Below are positions 1-11,849 of a stretch of 64,000 nucleotides of DNA, one piece after another (position 1 is the stretch's first letter; every line of letters begins with the position of its first letter). The DNA comes from Aedes albopictus. Its lineage: Eukaryota > Arthropoda > Insecta > Diptera > Culicidae. Position numbers and translations under genes: made by a program. The stretch lies in NCBI RefSeq assembly GCF_035046485.1, contig NC_085137.1, forward strand, positions 502,282,536-502,346,535, given 5' to 3'. The notes below the pieces were generated by a model. That model was not told the origin of the DNA. It did not search any database and saw nothing but the letters and a program-made list of their open reading frames with translations.

Positions 1-1312
1 GAGTACCACAAAAACTGTTGGAATAATTCTGTAAAAGAATCCTGGAGGATTTACATACCAGGAACATCTGGGAGAATTTCAGAATGGACTTTCGAAGAAC
101 TTCCAGAAAGATCTGCAGAAATTGCAGAAGGAACTCCTGGAAACAAGCCCGTGCTCAAGGGAGGGGTTTTGAAGGTTATACCCCTCCTAAATATTATCGA
201 TGATCCATATACTGGCGCCCCTCCGCCTTTTGCCGAAATAAGGAAAAGCCCTTCCTTGCCGCCTTTGCTTTGCTGTGTACTGGAATGGAACCAAAATATA
301 AATATAAAATTTTGTTCTCTTCATCATGGGTTTTTTTTTGGAAGCTGTTGAACTTGGAGTTGGTCTCAAATCCTTCCCAACCAAGCTGAATTATACGACC
401 AAGTTTCAGGAAATTTGGATGACAAAAACCTCCCATGAAGAAAAAAAAACAAACCTGCCGATAATACCCATCGTCACCCTATATATTTCTGAACCAGTCT
501 CTGAAAAAAAAAAAACTCCCGAAAGAACTCCGTAAGAAGTTCTTGGAGGATTTTTGGAAGAAATTCTTGAAGCAATCCCGCAAGGAATTCCCAGAGGAAA
601 CCTCTAAAAGTAAGGAGATTCTGGGGACATTCCCGAAAAGAGTTCAAGGAGGTATCCACGAAACAATCTAAGAAGTAGTTCCTGAAAAAAAATCCGGAAG
701 TAGCTCCTGGAGGAATCCCGGAAGTAGTTCTTGGAAGCATACCGGGAGAAGTTTTTAGATGAGTCTCGGAAGGAGTTCTTAGAGGAATCCCAGACAGAGT
801 TCCCAAAGGAATCTCGGAAAGAGTTCCCAAAGGAATCCAGCAAAGAGCTTCTACAGGAATTTGAAAAGGTCTTTTGAAATCACAAGGAATTCAGGAAGTA
901 AATCCCTGAAAAACTTCCCGTAGGAATCCCAGTAGGAATTTTTGAATCAATTCCGGAAGTAGTTTCTGAAAGAATCCCGGAATGAGTTCTTGGAGGAATC
1001 CCGAAAAAAGGTTTTGAAGGATTCCTGGAAGGATTTCTTAGATGAAACTCACAATTTGTGAAGAAATTCCTCAAGAAATCTCAGAAACAACTCCTGAAGG
1101 AATCTCGCATGGAATTCCTGGAGGGTACTTAAGGAATCCCGGAAGGAATCCCTACAGGTGTTTTGGGGGGAGTTTCTAAAGGAATAAATTCCTGAAGCAA
1201 TCTAGGAAAGAACTTCTAGAGGAATCCCGGAAGAAATCTCTGGTGAAATTCCTGGAAGGATATCAGAATAAACCTTCCTTGAGCAGTTCTAGACAAAGTA
1301 ATGGAAGGAATC
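1..1312. repeat. Degenerate 15-bp satellite (purine-rich orientation)
   Basis: Diverged copies of a roughly 15-bp unit of the type GGAATTCCTGGAGGA run through 1-146 and about 490-1312. They are interrupted at about 147-489 by sequence with no visible repeat structure and no credible gene. The unit is close to palindromic and five codons long, so it leaves long spurious reading frames on both strands. These frames, rich in NSF, EFL or GIPPG repeats, are not genes. Shorter patches of the same satellite occur at about 2000-2110 and 2330-2395. Confidence 0.85.
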
Positions 1313-1316
1313 CGTA

Positions 1317-1985
1317 CACGCTAAAACCACTCAGCACTAAAGAGCATAATTTCCAGACTACACTAAAAATGTGTAACCCTTTCGTAAAAAAAATGTACGG
1401 CAATCCTAGCTAGGTTTACTAGTGGCCTTGGAAAACAAAAAATATCGACATTTCGCATCTAGAAGAGTGTACGAGCTGTTTTTGTGAATGTGTAACAGTT
1501 ACACATTTCTGGTGCGGTCTGGACATTATGCACTCATGAGTAGGTCAGTGAAGAGAATTGTCAGACAAAAGAGGCACAAAACAAGCAACAAAGAAGGCGC
1601 GACGATTACTCTTTATCCCTACTGTTAACAGATAATGACATGATCTCGAAAATTTTTGTTGCAGACAAAACGGAAGCTGAATTTGTTGCGTACTTGTCAA
1701 CTCGTGAATAATCAATTATTACTAACCCAAAGTCGAAACTGTTTGAGTTGCAGTGTTTACCGACTTACCGAAGTTACCGTTCGAAAATCGCAATGCGAGG
1801 CTTAAGAATCGCTAAACTACGATGTTTATCCTATTATTTTCAAGTTGGGACAAACTTATGTCGCATTGGGTGGATTTTCGCAACAAATACAGATTGCGAC
1901 ATTGTCATCATTGTTGCGCGATGGTTGAATTTTGATTCACTGGAGTAGGTCTTACACATTCTAGGTGCTGAGCGGTCTTAGCGTG
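1317..1985. mobile_element. TA-flanked inverted-terminal-repeat element
   Basis: The left end reads CACGCTAAAACCACTCAGCA and the right end is its inverted counterpart, GTGCTGAGCGGTCTTAGCGTG. Each end is flanked by TA (1315-1316 and 1986-1987). A subterminal ATGTGTAAC motif recurs inside, once as the palindrome GTGTAACAGTTACAC near 1489. No transposase frame is present, so this is a non-autonomous DNA element. The TA duplication suggests Tc1/mariner-type mobilisation (inference). It is inserted in the satellite block. Confidence 0.7.
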
Positions 1986-2395
1986 TAAGGAAACAACTGG
2001 AAGGATCTTAGGATGAGCTTCTTAAACTCCAGAAGAAATGCCTTAAGCAACCTCGGAAGGAATCTCTGGAGGAATCCCGGGAGGGCTTGCTGAAGGAATC
2101 TTAACCTTCCGTAACTCGCGCGGTTAACTACCTGCGTCAGCACCACGCTAATGCTGAGTACAAAAAGCGAGATTTTTTCAACGTGTTGTACAAAATACAA
2201 CAGCGTGATCGCTCGTGGGTTAAACGGAATCTGTTTAGCAATCTTAGGAGATATTGCTGATAGAGTCCCAGATGAAACTACTGAATTCTAAAAATCTTGG
2301 AAGTCCTGGGAAAAATGAAAACACAGTGGGATGAATTCCTGGAGGAATTCCATATAGAATTCCTGTGGACTTCAAAAACGGACTTTCAGGAGAGA

Positions 2396-4290
2396 TGACA
2401 CTAGAAATTTTTTGAAGATAAGTGGTTCATAAAATCTTTTGTGCTTAGGGGGCATCCACTTAGGGTCTGTAAATCGCCCAAAAATGACGCATTTTGCTAG
2501 TTTCGGGTTCCGGATGTTTACCCGTGTATAGTTAGAAGTTTTCAAACTGTGTACATTGAGAATGGTTAGAAGTCTCATTAATTGGTTCTCTGTGAAACTA
2601 CTCATGCTCGCTCATACTTATGCTTACTAAACACAAAAGTTTACCTCCTACTACTTTAGTGGTATTCGAGCGAAAATTTGAAGTCCTATCCATGGTATAT
2701 TTGATTACCGTTGAGTACACTCTAACGAAACTTTCAAATGAACTTAAATTGTAGGTATGAGCATTTTTTCTGCCTAAAGTTCATTCAACTATAAACCTTT
2801 TTGTATGCAAACAGACATAATTTTTAGTTCATAAACTTGCCGAAAGCCCGAAACCATTCAAGGTCGCCATTGATTGCTCTACCAGTTGTTTTTATGGCTC
2901 TTAACATTCCTACGTCAAACCGAGCCACATCAAGTCGTAAAACTTCAGCCTTCCATTTCTATTTTCGAATGGAGCCTCCTCGGCGGCAGATGCACCGTGC
3001 CAAAACGAGAAGTATTGTTTCACGCTCCACAGTCGCGCATTTTGGCCCATCGGTCGATGGACTCCAGACAATGCCGCAAACCCGAACCTCCAGCAACAGC
3101 AACACCAGGTTAGTGGGTAGTTAAGAAAGCAGCAAAAACCGTTGCTTTGTCCCAATAACTGCCCCCAAAAGCACAGTATGAAGGTGTACGCCACGCCACA
3201 TAACGCAGCCCGCACCGCAGTCATGTACATAAAACGCACAAAAGCAGAACTGAAGAAAACCTGCTGTTAAAGCCATCGCGACTGCAGAAACAGGCTCGTC
3301 TGGGTCCATTGAATGGCGTGCGCGTATCTATGGGGATGGTCGGGTAAAATGCGACCCTAAAGCTGGTCCATCTGAATAGGATGATAATCTTACCTTATTA
3401 TTTAATGAGCAGCCCTTAAATAAGTAAGATTTATTTCAGGATTTACGAACACCTGAAAATAATCCCCTTGCAAGTTTGATAAGATTTTTCAAACCCCGAG
3501 GTTAGCTAAGTATTTTCCATAGAACATTTAACTTGGTACGCTTGATTATATTGCTTTTGCTGATTTTCTGGATCAGTTAGGTAGTTCATCTAATTAATAC
3601 ATAGTTAAAAATTGCTGATGGCGATAAATATTGATTACCGCGTGTACCGAGTTCAATCTGCTGTTGAGAACTCAGTTAAAAGGATGGAAACAGTTGGATC
3701 ATCTGAATCTAAGTGTTTATCCTCTACTTAATAAATGAACAGCCTCTAAGGTAAAAACGGCATTCTGTCATGTTTATACCGAAGATGATATGTATTCCCA
3801 TTATTTCTAGAAAGAATATTCTCATCGATATAAATTTCAATTGCTACTGATTTTTACTGATCTTTTCTCCTAAGACTTTAAATTCTAAAGTTTATCTAAA
3901 ATCTACTCCAGCGGTGCTTCTTTTTACCCCATATCTACCAAGCAAGTTTTCCCTTTTATGTCCGCGGCGAGCTATGACCGGGACGATGACGACGACCACG
4001 TCGATGATGAGCGAGGTGAATTGAGTGGTTTGTCTGGAAGTGACTTGCATTTCACGTGGTAGGCATACTGTAGTAGACGGTCAGCGTTATCTTTGTAAGA
4101 GAGAGTCGTAGGTATCTATAGTATCTGAATATCAGAATTAATCGTTCCGTTTGGAGGCTTGCCTTTGCTAGGGCAGGTCAAGAATCAGAACCAGTTTCGT
4201 TGAAAATGAGTTACTATAGCTGGCTAGACTTGTCTAGGACATTCCATTTCTTTTCATTATTCTGAGCTGGTAGGAAATAATATAGGAATA
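2396..4290. other. No gene recognised
   Basis: I see no supported coding region, RNA gene or clear mobile-element boundary here. About 2830-3360 is more GC-rich and lacks the surrounding repeat families, so it could be regulatory or part of an old element. Overlapping short frames on both strands at 2837-3309 show no recognisable motif and no consistent coding preference. Confidence 0.4.
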
Positions 4291-4299
4291 GTAGTTTAC

Positions 4300-4850
4300 C
4301 TTGTTGCGTGCAGAATGAAGATTTTTACAGCACGAGTTGTACATTTACGACGAGTGCTGTAAAAATCGAGTTCTGCATCGAGTTGCGTACTAGTAGTTTA
4401 CGTAACAAGGTGCAGAATGACGATTTTTACAGCACGAGTCGTACATTTATCCAACGAGGCTTGCCGAGTTGGATAATTACGACGAGTGCTGTAAAAATCG
4501 TCATTCTGCACCTTGTTGCGTACAACGTTTTTTGCAAGTTCATAAATTACCGCTTGAACAAAATTTTTCATCAAACTGCATACTGATGCTCATACCCGTG
4601 TATAAGAAAATCTGATCATGGCAGGTTATACTGTGTAGTTGTCACAATTTTCAAAACTGCGTCCAGAAAGCATCAAGAAGTTGATGAAACCTGAAAACAG
4701 TGCTGTAATGGTTCATTACGCAACGCAAATCAGTGCTGTAATGAACCATTACAGCACTGTTTATTTGGTGCGGGAAATTAGGCATTTTCCTGTCAGATTT
4801 GCATGAGGTAAAACAGCCTATTACGATGAGAAATTGCAAAAAGAATTTTA
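4300..4850. repeat. Two-palindrome repeat unit, copy 1
   Basis: This unit contains a short hairpin (4308-4390), a long hairpin (4401-4520) and a second palindrome (about 4696-4762). The long hairpin arms run from CGTAACAAGGTGCAGAATGA to the complementary TGCACCTTGTTGCG and enclose the core ATCCAACGAGGCTTGCCGAG. The second palindrome is built on CAGTGCTGTAATGGTTCATT. The same order and spacing recur at 20334-21060. No frame is credible. It looks like a foldback DNA repeat, but no target duplication was identified. Confidence 0.75.
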
Positions 4851-4983
4851 ATTCCCTTATCCACCCATTTTCGCACCGGTCGTTCGTTTCCATGTTAGTC
4901 TCTATTCCATCCGTGTTTTGCACTTTTGTGAATCACCGCAGTATTTTGTGTGATTCTATGGTGTGATTGCAAATCTTAGTAAG

Positions 4984-5035
4984 GTACATCGGGGCAAGTT
5001 GAAACGGGTGGGGCAAGATGAAACGCGAAGTTTTG
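4984..5035. repeat. GGGGCAAG-type direct repeat pair (fragment)
   Basis: GGGGCAAGTTGAAAC and GGGGCAAGATGAAAC stand 17 bp apart just after a TA. An inverted relative (GTTTCATCTTGC) occurs near 5158. This is the subterminal layout of the better preserved elements at 28.4, 54.1 and 61.1 kb. No matching right end is visible, so it is called a truncated element. Confidence 0.45.
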
Positions 5036-5636
5036 AAATAGATTTCAATACAATTTTGAAATTTATCCATCGCTAAAAGATTGCTTGAATTAAAAACTAT
5101 GTTTTATGGCGATCAAATTGTTTATCATCAATAGCAAACATCATGTTAACCCGCTGTTTCATCTTGCTGATGAGGGATGGTGTTCTTGAACCTTATCGGC
5201 ACCTAAAACAGGCTTTGTTATGCCTAGATTTACTTACTTTTCTTTTATAGTCTGAAGTAAATAGTGTCAAATATTTGACAAGGAAAGAACTCAAGAAACA
5301 ACATATGTTATACACTAATGAAAATTCGTTCGAGTCAAATAAGATGTTTGAGCATTGGTTTCTTTTTGGACAAATATTTGACCCTGTGTACTAACAGCTT
5401 TAGGTATTTTTAGGACTTTTCTTTCTTTTTGGAGCATTTCTCCTTCATTGTCATTGCCTATAGGCTATTGACTTAACTTACTGCACTGCAACTCGACCAT
5501 ACATTTTTTGTATCGCAAAAATAAATATAGTGTTTCTGTGACTCCTGAATGAAATAAACCTTTTTTGCAATTCTGTACTATATAATTCGTTTTACACTTG
5601 CCGTTTCAGTATCACTACGGCCTAATTTTCATTACT

Positions 5637-5950
5637 GAATTATTCAGTTGCATTATGGTTCATAATGCAACTCATTTGGATTGCATTATGAATCATAATG
5701 CATTTGTTTGATTGACAACCTCGGCTATACGAGCTTGCTTGATTTAAATTTCGGGAAGCAAGATGATACTGATGGGAATCATCATAAACCAGTGAACAGT
5801 TTTCTTTCATTGCAAAAAATGTTGTATGCAACTCGTTGCAAAACTTGATTTTTACAGTACATGTCATAATTATCTAACTCGGCAAGCCTCGTTGGATAAA
5901 TGTACGACTCGTGCTGTAAAAATCATTATTTTGCAACTTATTGTATAAAC
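5637..5950. repeat. Palindromic repeat cluster, copy 2 (inverted)
   Basis: A hairpin at 5640-5703 is built from TTGCATTATG and CATAATGCAA repeats. At about 5822-5949 a diverged copy of the CAGCACGAGTCGTAC hairpin follows, with the ATCCAACGAGGC core in the opposite orientation to copies 1 and 4. Related ATAATGCAACTCATTT repeats accompany the copy at 15.1 kb. Confidence 0.7.
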
Positions 5951-6300
5951 AACTATTTCGTTATCTATGATCCTTAAATCAGAGATGAAGAAAAAATTGT
6001 ATTTAAAATATATTTAATTTCAATCTTCAATCTTAGTTTTCTGTGTTTGTGCCGTTAATACGTAATAAGAGATCACTTTATTGCAATCATAAGTCTGATA
6101 ATTTGTTAAATTATTCGACAGTCTATGATTATCCATCGAATGAATATATATTATTTCGTTGGAGGTTTCAAAGCATGCATCATTTTAAATAGATGGATAC
6201 AAAACAGGAAAATCATTCTCAAGAAACTATAAGCCTACAATGAACTGGAACGACTGGCAACAGATCACAACAATTCATGTTCTTTCGTCTCCTCTTTGTG
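5951..6300. other. No gene recognised
   Basis: AT-rich spacer between the palindromic cluster and the 8-bp-TSD foldback element. No coding, RNA or repeat signal could be supported. Confidence 0.4.
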
Positions 6301-6314
6301 CTATGCATGTACAC

Positions 6315-7068
6315 TAGGGTGGCCCACACTTATATGAAAAACAAAAATTTCGAAAAATGCCAAGTCTTACCTCCTAAATCAGTTGTTTCGAACTCCCAGA
6401 AGCTACGTTCAAAATTTGAGCAAAATCGGTTGAGCCTAAGGGGGCGCTCAAAAGGCTTGAAGTTTGTATGGGAAAACTTGACCAAATGTATGAAGAAATT
6501 TTAGGTTTTCGAATTTTGCCGCTAGGTAGCGCTGTAAGCGTTCAATAAATAAACCCTTTCGTATTACTGAAGGTGACTATATACCAAACAATTTTGTCGA
6601 AGACCACAAAGTGATCCAACGTCTGTGAAAAAAGTTATACCCTAGGCAAAGTGAGGCAAAGAATTGAGATTTCATTATTGATATTATTCCTTTACATGTA
6701 CTGTAAAAATATTAATAATGTTTCACCTCACCTTACCTAGGGTATAACTTTTTTCACAGACGTTGGATCACTTTGCGGTCTTCGACAAAGTTGTTTGGCA
6801 TATAGTCACCTACAATAATACCAAAGGGTTTGATTATTGAACACTGACAGCGCCACCTAGCGGCAAAATTCGAAAACTTAAAATTTCTGCCTACATTTGG
6901 CCAAGTTTTCCCATACAAACTTCAAGCGTTTTGAGCGCCCCCTTAGGCTCAACCGATTTTGCTCAAATTTTGAACGTAGCTTCTGGGAGCCCAAAACAAC
7001 TGATTTTAGAAGGTAAGGCTTGGCATTTTTCGAAATTTTTGTTTTTCTTATAAGTGTTGGCCACCTCA
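6315..7068. mobile_element. Foldback MITE with 8-bp target duplication (hAT-like), copy A
   Basis: The element is a long inverted repeat with arms of roughly 350 bp. The left end is TAGGGTGGCCCACACTTATA and the right end is the inverted TATAAGTGTTGGCCACCTCA. A perfect 8-bp duplication, ATGTACAC, lies at 6307-6314 and 7069-7076. An 8-bp duplication and TAG-type ends fit the hAT superfamily. No transposase frame is present. Internal blocks such as GTCGAAGACC and AAGTTTGTATGGG are shared with the element at 63239-63942. Confidence 0.8.
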
Positions 7069-7076
7069 ATGTACAC

Positions 7077-7461
7077 TCGTGCGCGCTCTCGTGCTTTGCT
7101 GGATAGAACCGCAGCTAGTGTGTCTCTGAATTCTGAGCCCTCTTACGTACCGTACGTAAACTTTTCATTTCCGAGCCCTATTTAGCAGCGACCGGTGCGG
7201 CACGCTTCTCTGTTCGGGGCGTCACTTTACGTGACAACGCTTGATGGAGCCCATGAGTGGGCATAATCTTAGACCTCGTATACGCTACACCTTTTGTGCA
7301 TGTGTTTTTTGCGCTACTTTTTGGAAACTGTTTTTATTATGATTGAATCGGCACCAGAAGGAACTTCGGCATGCATATCTTTTATACCACGAATAGATTA
7401 TGCTACTTCATAACGGTACACAATGTACGCACACCCGGGTTGCTAGTCTTTTAAACGTGCC
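7077..7461. other. No gene recognised
   Basis: Comparatively GC-rich sequence with a near-perfect palindrome, TTACGTACCGTACGTAA, at about 7144-7160. It continues on the far side of the adjacent hAT element once that insertion is removed. No gene or RNA is supported. Confidence 0.35.
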
Positions 7462-7469
7462 ATCTAAAC

Positions 7470-7927
7470 CAGGGGTTCCCAACCTTTTTGAGGTGGCAAC
7501 CCCCTTTAAGCATTTTCAAAACATCGGCGGCCCAATGATTTTTTTTAGAAATAAATGTGAATTAAATGAACGACACCGAGTTTTTTGGGTACAGTGATGT
7601 CGCCAGGAATTTATTGTGGGAGGGATTTTCGACGATCAGTTTTTTTTTATTCGACACTCATATTTCTTAAACAATGATGCCGTGTACATTCAATTTGAGT
7701 CGTAGCCGAAAAATAGCGGCGCAGCCGAAAATTTTTTTCTTCTGAAGGCGTTTTATACTGAAAATTTGTTCCTCAAATTGTGGCTTTTGGGGGTGGCGGT
7801 ATACAAAATTAAAAATTGGTATAATTTACACAAAATAGAATAAATTTTTTTTTGGTAACATCGCGGCCCCCCTGGACTGGCTTCACGGCCCCCCAGGGGG
7901 CCGCGGACCACCGGTTGGGAACCCGTG
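7470..7927. mobile_element. hAT-type non-autonomous element
   Basis: The terminal inverted repeats are CAGGGGTTCCCAACC at the left and GGTTGGGAACCCGTG at the right. A perfect 8-bp duplication ATCTAAAC lies at 7462-7469 and 7928-7935. Ends of this type with 8-bp duplications are characteristic of hAT transposons. At 458 bp it encodes no transposase. GGGGGCCGCGG-rich subterminal sequence occurs near the right end. Confidence 0.88.
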
Positions 7928-7935
7928 ATCTAAAC

Positions 7936-9188
7936 CGTCGCGTCGCTTGGTCCTTTTTCATGCGCTGTAGCGAAAAAATGCCACTATGCGGGAACTCCAA
8001 AATCCTCTTCGTGAAACTTTTACTTTCAAACTCATTTTTGAGTTCTTTTTTGCATCCTCTTTGATTTGCTCTCTTTATTTTGGTAAAAAAAAGAAGAACA
8101 AAATAACTCAACTTTGATAGTTCGACGCGGGAAGCCAAAAATGAGTAAGTGTTATAGTATCGACATTTGAGAAATTTGAACTGGCAGTTGTGTAATAAGA
8201 ACTTCGACTCTTAGTACTCTGTCGGTATGCGAGTTAATGGAAATTGCCCACCTCAAGGATGGGTGGGTTGAACTCACTTTAGAGAACTTCCCTTTCTCCG
8301 AGCAAGTTCAAATCAATGGATAAAGCATAGAAAAAAAAAAATTGAATTGCAACTTGCACACTAAGGCATAACATGTCACCCAGAATGCTTTTCGTAATTC
8401 TGAACTATGAATACATCTCAGTTTAAATGTTCCATTGCCTTTATTAAAGGTTTGTCAGAAGAATAAAGAATTGTACACCAAACGGAAACTATCGAGGTTC
8501 AGTGTTGCCAATAGTAATTGAATTGTAAAAAAAGTATTTGTGATTTTTGCTTGATAATTTGATTTGATACAAAGATTCTCTTGTACTTTGGATTTTACAA
8601 TAAAATTAAAATGTTTGGCAATACTTTCGTCAACATTAATGTTGACATGGGTAGAATGTCAGCTGGAATAAGGATCATAGTATATACATTTTAAACTTTA
8701 TCAATTTATTATTATGCATTCAAATAAATCCCAAATTGATAAACTGGCAAGGCAACACTGTCATATTAGATTTTTTGCATAATTTTCTATTTTCCCTGGT
8801 CTAAATCAGCCCAAATCACCTTTAAATTGCATCGAATAATGTTTTCTTAGCAAAACTTGTAACTTGGATTTATTTATTATATTAAAGAAAAATGATTTTC
8901 AAGCTTATTTAAAAACGCTGTATCTCTGGAACGGCCAAAAGGACCTCGGGGAGTTAAGCTTTTTCGATTGGAAAATGTTTGAAAAACACGATGGAATCAA
9001 AATTTTTAAAATCAAAATATATTCTTTCGACGAAAAATAGACTTTAAATTTCGAAAATGAAAAATAGCATGTTTGACAACACTGTATCGAAAAAATAATA
9101 TTTTTTTCTGGATTGCTCTAACAATTTTGTTCAAAACAGCCGAAGGTCAAAAATGTGTACATATATGTTATAGTTTCAAAGCTATACA
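7936..9188. other. No gene recognised
   Basis: AT-rich sequence with homopolymer runs. Motifs such as TGTTGCCA near 8513 and CAAGGCAACACTG near 8748 hint at an old inverted-repeat element, but the ends could not be fixed. No coding region is supported. Confidence 0.35.
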
Positions 9189-9192
9189 TTAA

Positions 9193-9545
9193 GGCAAAAC
9201 TGAAAGCATTTCCTCATTTTTTCAGTTTTTGATTTAAAAAAAAATAGCGAAGCAATATTTTCAAAAACGGTTTTCGTACACATGTAGAGTATGAATCAGT
9301 GTACATATCATCTGTTATTTTTCGTGTTGAAAAAGTTTTCCATTTTTTCAAAAAGTTTTTTTTTGTGAAATTTCGTTCAAAAATGGTTTCTGCAAAAACG
9401 AAAAACATTTTCCGCTACGAAAAAAAATCAAAAGATACCTTGATCCATCCTCTACATGTGTACGAAAACCGATTTTGAAAATATTGCTTCGTTATTTAAT
9501 AAAAAACCAAAAACCAAAAAGTGAGGAAATGCTTCCAGTTTCGCC
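9193..9545. mobile_element. Inverted-repeat element flanked by TTAA
   Basis: The outer 95-100 bp form inverted repeats, for example GGCAAAACTGAAAGCATTTC on the left and the complement of GGCGAAACTGGAAGCATTTC on the right. The inner arms share AATATTTTCAAAAACGG. TTAA borders both ends (9189-9192 and 9546-9549). TTAA is the target of piggyBac-type transposons, but four bases are weak evidence and no transposase is visible. Confidence 0.55.
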
Positions 9546-9780
9546 TTAAGAAAAGGAAGGGAAAACTTTGATTTTCCTTGTATTAGCAAAGACGAGGGGT
9601 GCTGCTACGGGCCGAGGGGTGATCCAATCGGCACCAAAATTTGGATTTTTTCTTCCTTTATTTAAACAAACATTCCAACAGAATTTGGTACAAATCCGTG
9701 ATGGTCGATAACATGTTTCCACTATGTTTTATTGCACCATTGAGACTTGAATTATGAAAAGAAATCCTTGTTCTCCGGTG

Positions 9781-9866
9781 GGAATCGAACCCACGACTCC
9801 TAATTCTCTAGACGGGCGCTTCGTTACTTGAAGCTACGGACCACTTGACTATCTCCGTTTCCTGAA
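9781..9866 (-). repeat. tRNA-like SINE head with A and B boxes
   Basis: On the minus strand TAGTCAAGTGG matches an RNA polymerase III A box and GGGTTCGATTCC a B box at tRNA-like spacing. The T arm pairs (GTGGG/CCCAC), but the seven bases before the A box do not pair with those after the T arm. A functional tRNA is therefore unlikely, and this reads as the tRNA-derived head of a SINE. Its tail was not located with certainty. Confidence 0.6.
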
Positions 9867-10369
9867 GGCACAGAACTGAGCTCGATTCCACTAATTCACA
9901 TGGTTTGTTCTTTTTCACAATCCAAATGAATGTAGATGAAGATCTACACGTCTTTGTGGTGTGCAATGTGCATGAGTGTCAGAGTGGGAGAGGATTTTTT
10001 TTTGAATTGTCGTGAGTTTCGGGCGCTGTATATACGATGATTTATCGGTATGACAATAATTAGTGTGCCGTCGGACTCTCGACGGGTCGGTCCTCGGCCG
10101 ACCTATTATGGTAGTGTGACCGTAGCAAACTAGAGTCCTATGAAATTTTCAGACATTTCGGTGGTGATTTATTGGTGGCCCACAAGCAAAATGGGTTTAT
10201 ATGGGAATTACTTAATACTTCAGATCTCAATGACGAATGTTGCAGAAGACCGCAACTTATTCCGACTTACGACTGAGAAGATATTAATTAATATTAATCA
10301 ATGCATGCTCGAACTGAAGATCACAGCTCTAACGCTATCATAGTATGCGTGTTACCTTCTTACACACCT

Positions 10370-10518
10370 TGCACAATGGATTACTGCACGAATTCATACT
10401 GGTCTGCTTACTCTCACACGAAATTTGACGTTTGAGCGGTGTCGGCACCTTTCAAACGTAAAATTTCCTGTGAGAGAAAGCAGGCCAGCACAAATTCGTG
10501 CAGTGGACCATATCGTGC
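10370..10518. mobile_element. Short hairpin element
   Basis: About 65-bp arms close around a 16-bp loop. The left arm contains ACTGCACGAATTCATACTGG and TCAAACG-type sequence; the right arm carries the complement, ending at TTCGTGCAGTGGACC. It is a compact foldback with no coding sequence. Target duplication was not resolved. Confidence 0.6.
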
Positions 10519-10526
10519 ATCAATAT

Positions 10527-11615
10527 TAGGGTGCGCCTTATTTTTCAAAAGTTGATGAAATTTGGAATTTGTAAGCTCTTTTGAATTCAAATGACATTAA
10601 AAAATCTCGGAGTTTGAGGCAAAAATATTGAGATTTAGAGATGGCGCAATCGCTTTAGTTGAATTTTCGAGTAATAAAAAAGTAATTTCACTTCAAAGGT
10701 CATAACTTTATAAATTTTCAATCGTTTTTCAATTTTTTTTATGAATTTCTCACATATTGAGATTCGAATAAACTTGTACTACATTAAAATTTCCAAAGTC
10801 ACACAATATATGAGTTTTAAAAGATTTAATTATTTTTTTCTTCTTTTTACAAAAAGTATTGACACGGGCCTCAACACTTTTTAACCGCTCGACCAATTTC
10901 AAATCTTCAAGCGTGCTTTTGTAAATATTTCTGTTACCTATATGATTGTTATGAACAAACTATTCGTCAAAGTATTCATTTTTATTATACATTTCACCAA
11001 AAACTGCCAAAATATGCATTAAAACTTGATTTTTTTCATGTAAAATTGGAGTTGAGGAAGTTCAAACCAGACCATTTAGGGATATGGAACATAGTGGAGG
11101 ACTTTGAAAAATGCTCGCATTTAGATCATGGAAATGCTTTTTGATTCGGAACACTCCAAAACATGAAGTTTCAGGCTTCAATATATAGTTATTTAGAATA
11201 TTTTTTTTACTTTAATCCCGAAATTAAGCATGAAAACAATTAAAATTTAACCAAAATTCTCATTTATCCATGTTTAAACCATTTTTAAAGGTACAGTTTA
11301 TTCACAGCACTTTTGGGCAACAAAATATCTGCATAAGCACGCAAAAAGATTTGAAATTGTCAAGCGGTTAAAAAGCTGAAAAGAAGAAAAAATAAATTAA
11401 ATCTTCAAATGTTACGTTGGAAAAAAATGTTCTACAAGTTTATTCGAAATTTAATTCGTGAGATTCATAAAAAAGATTGAAAATCGGTTAAGCTTTGAAA
11501 AAGTTATGGCACTTTAAGTGAAACACCTTTTTATTACTCGAAAACTCAACTTTGTTGCGATTGCGCCACCTCTAAATCTCAATATTTTCCCAAACTCAGA
11601 GCTTTCTCTTTGGGT
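10527..11615. mobile_element. Long imperfect inverted-repeat element, right end truncated
   Basis: The left arm (10527 to about 10930) starts TAGGGTGCGCC and includes CAAAAATATTGAGATTTAGAG. The right arm (about 11330-11615) carries the complement, CTCTAAATCTCAATATTTTCC. The right arm stops where a different element begins near 11617, so the right terminus is missing. There is no transposase frame. Confidence 0.6.
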
Positions 11616-11616
11616 T

Positions 11617-11795
11617 TGTCCATAAACCACGTAGACTCTTAGGGGGGACGGGGGGTCTGGCTAAAGCCTACGCTTCAAACACATTTTGAAAATTTTGCAT
11701 GAACAAAGGCTACAGAGGAAGAGGGAGGGATGGTGGAGGGGGGGGGGGTTTGAGATAGCCCAAAATAAGTCTACGTTATGCTAAGAGCAAAAAAA
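11617..11795. mobile_element. Small MITE with GTCCATAAACCACGTAGACT end
   Basis: The left end carries TTTGTCCATAAACCACGTAG; a shorter, decayed inverted match (AAGTCTACGT) lies near 11769. The middle is G-rich, including a run of ten G. Boundaries are approximate. It abuts the truncated inverted-repeat element. Confidence 0.45.
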
Positions 11796-11849
11796 AAAAT
11801 AAAAACACTGTGATGCTTGCTGTGATGTCTTTAAGAGTTCATCCTGGGT

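Noticed and set aside
9781..9866. Functional tRNA gene
   Set aside because: A and B boxes are present, but the acceptor stem cannot pair, so it was called a SINE head.
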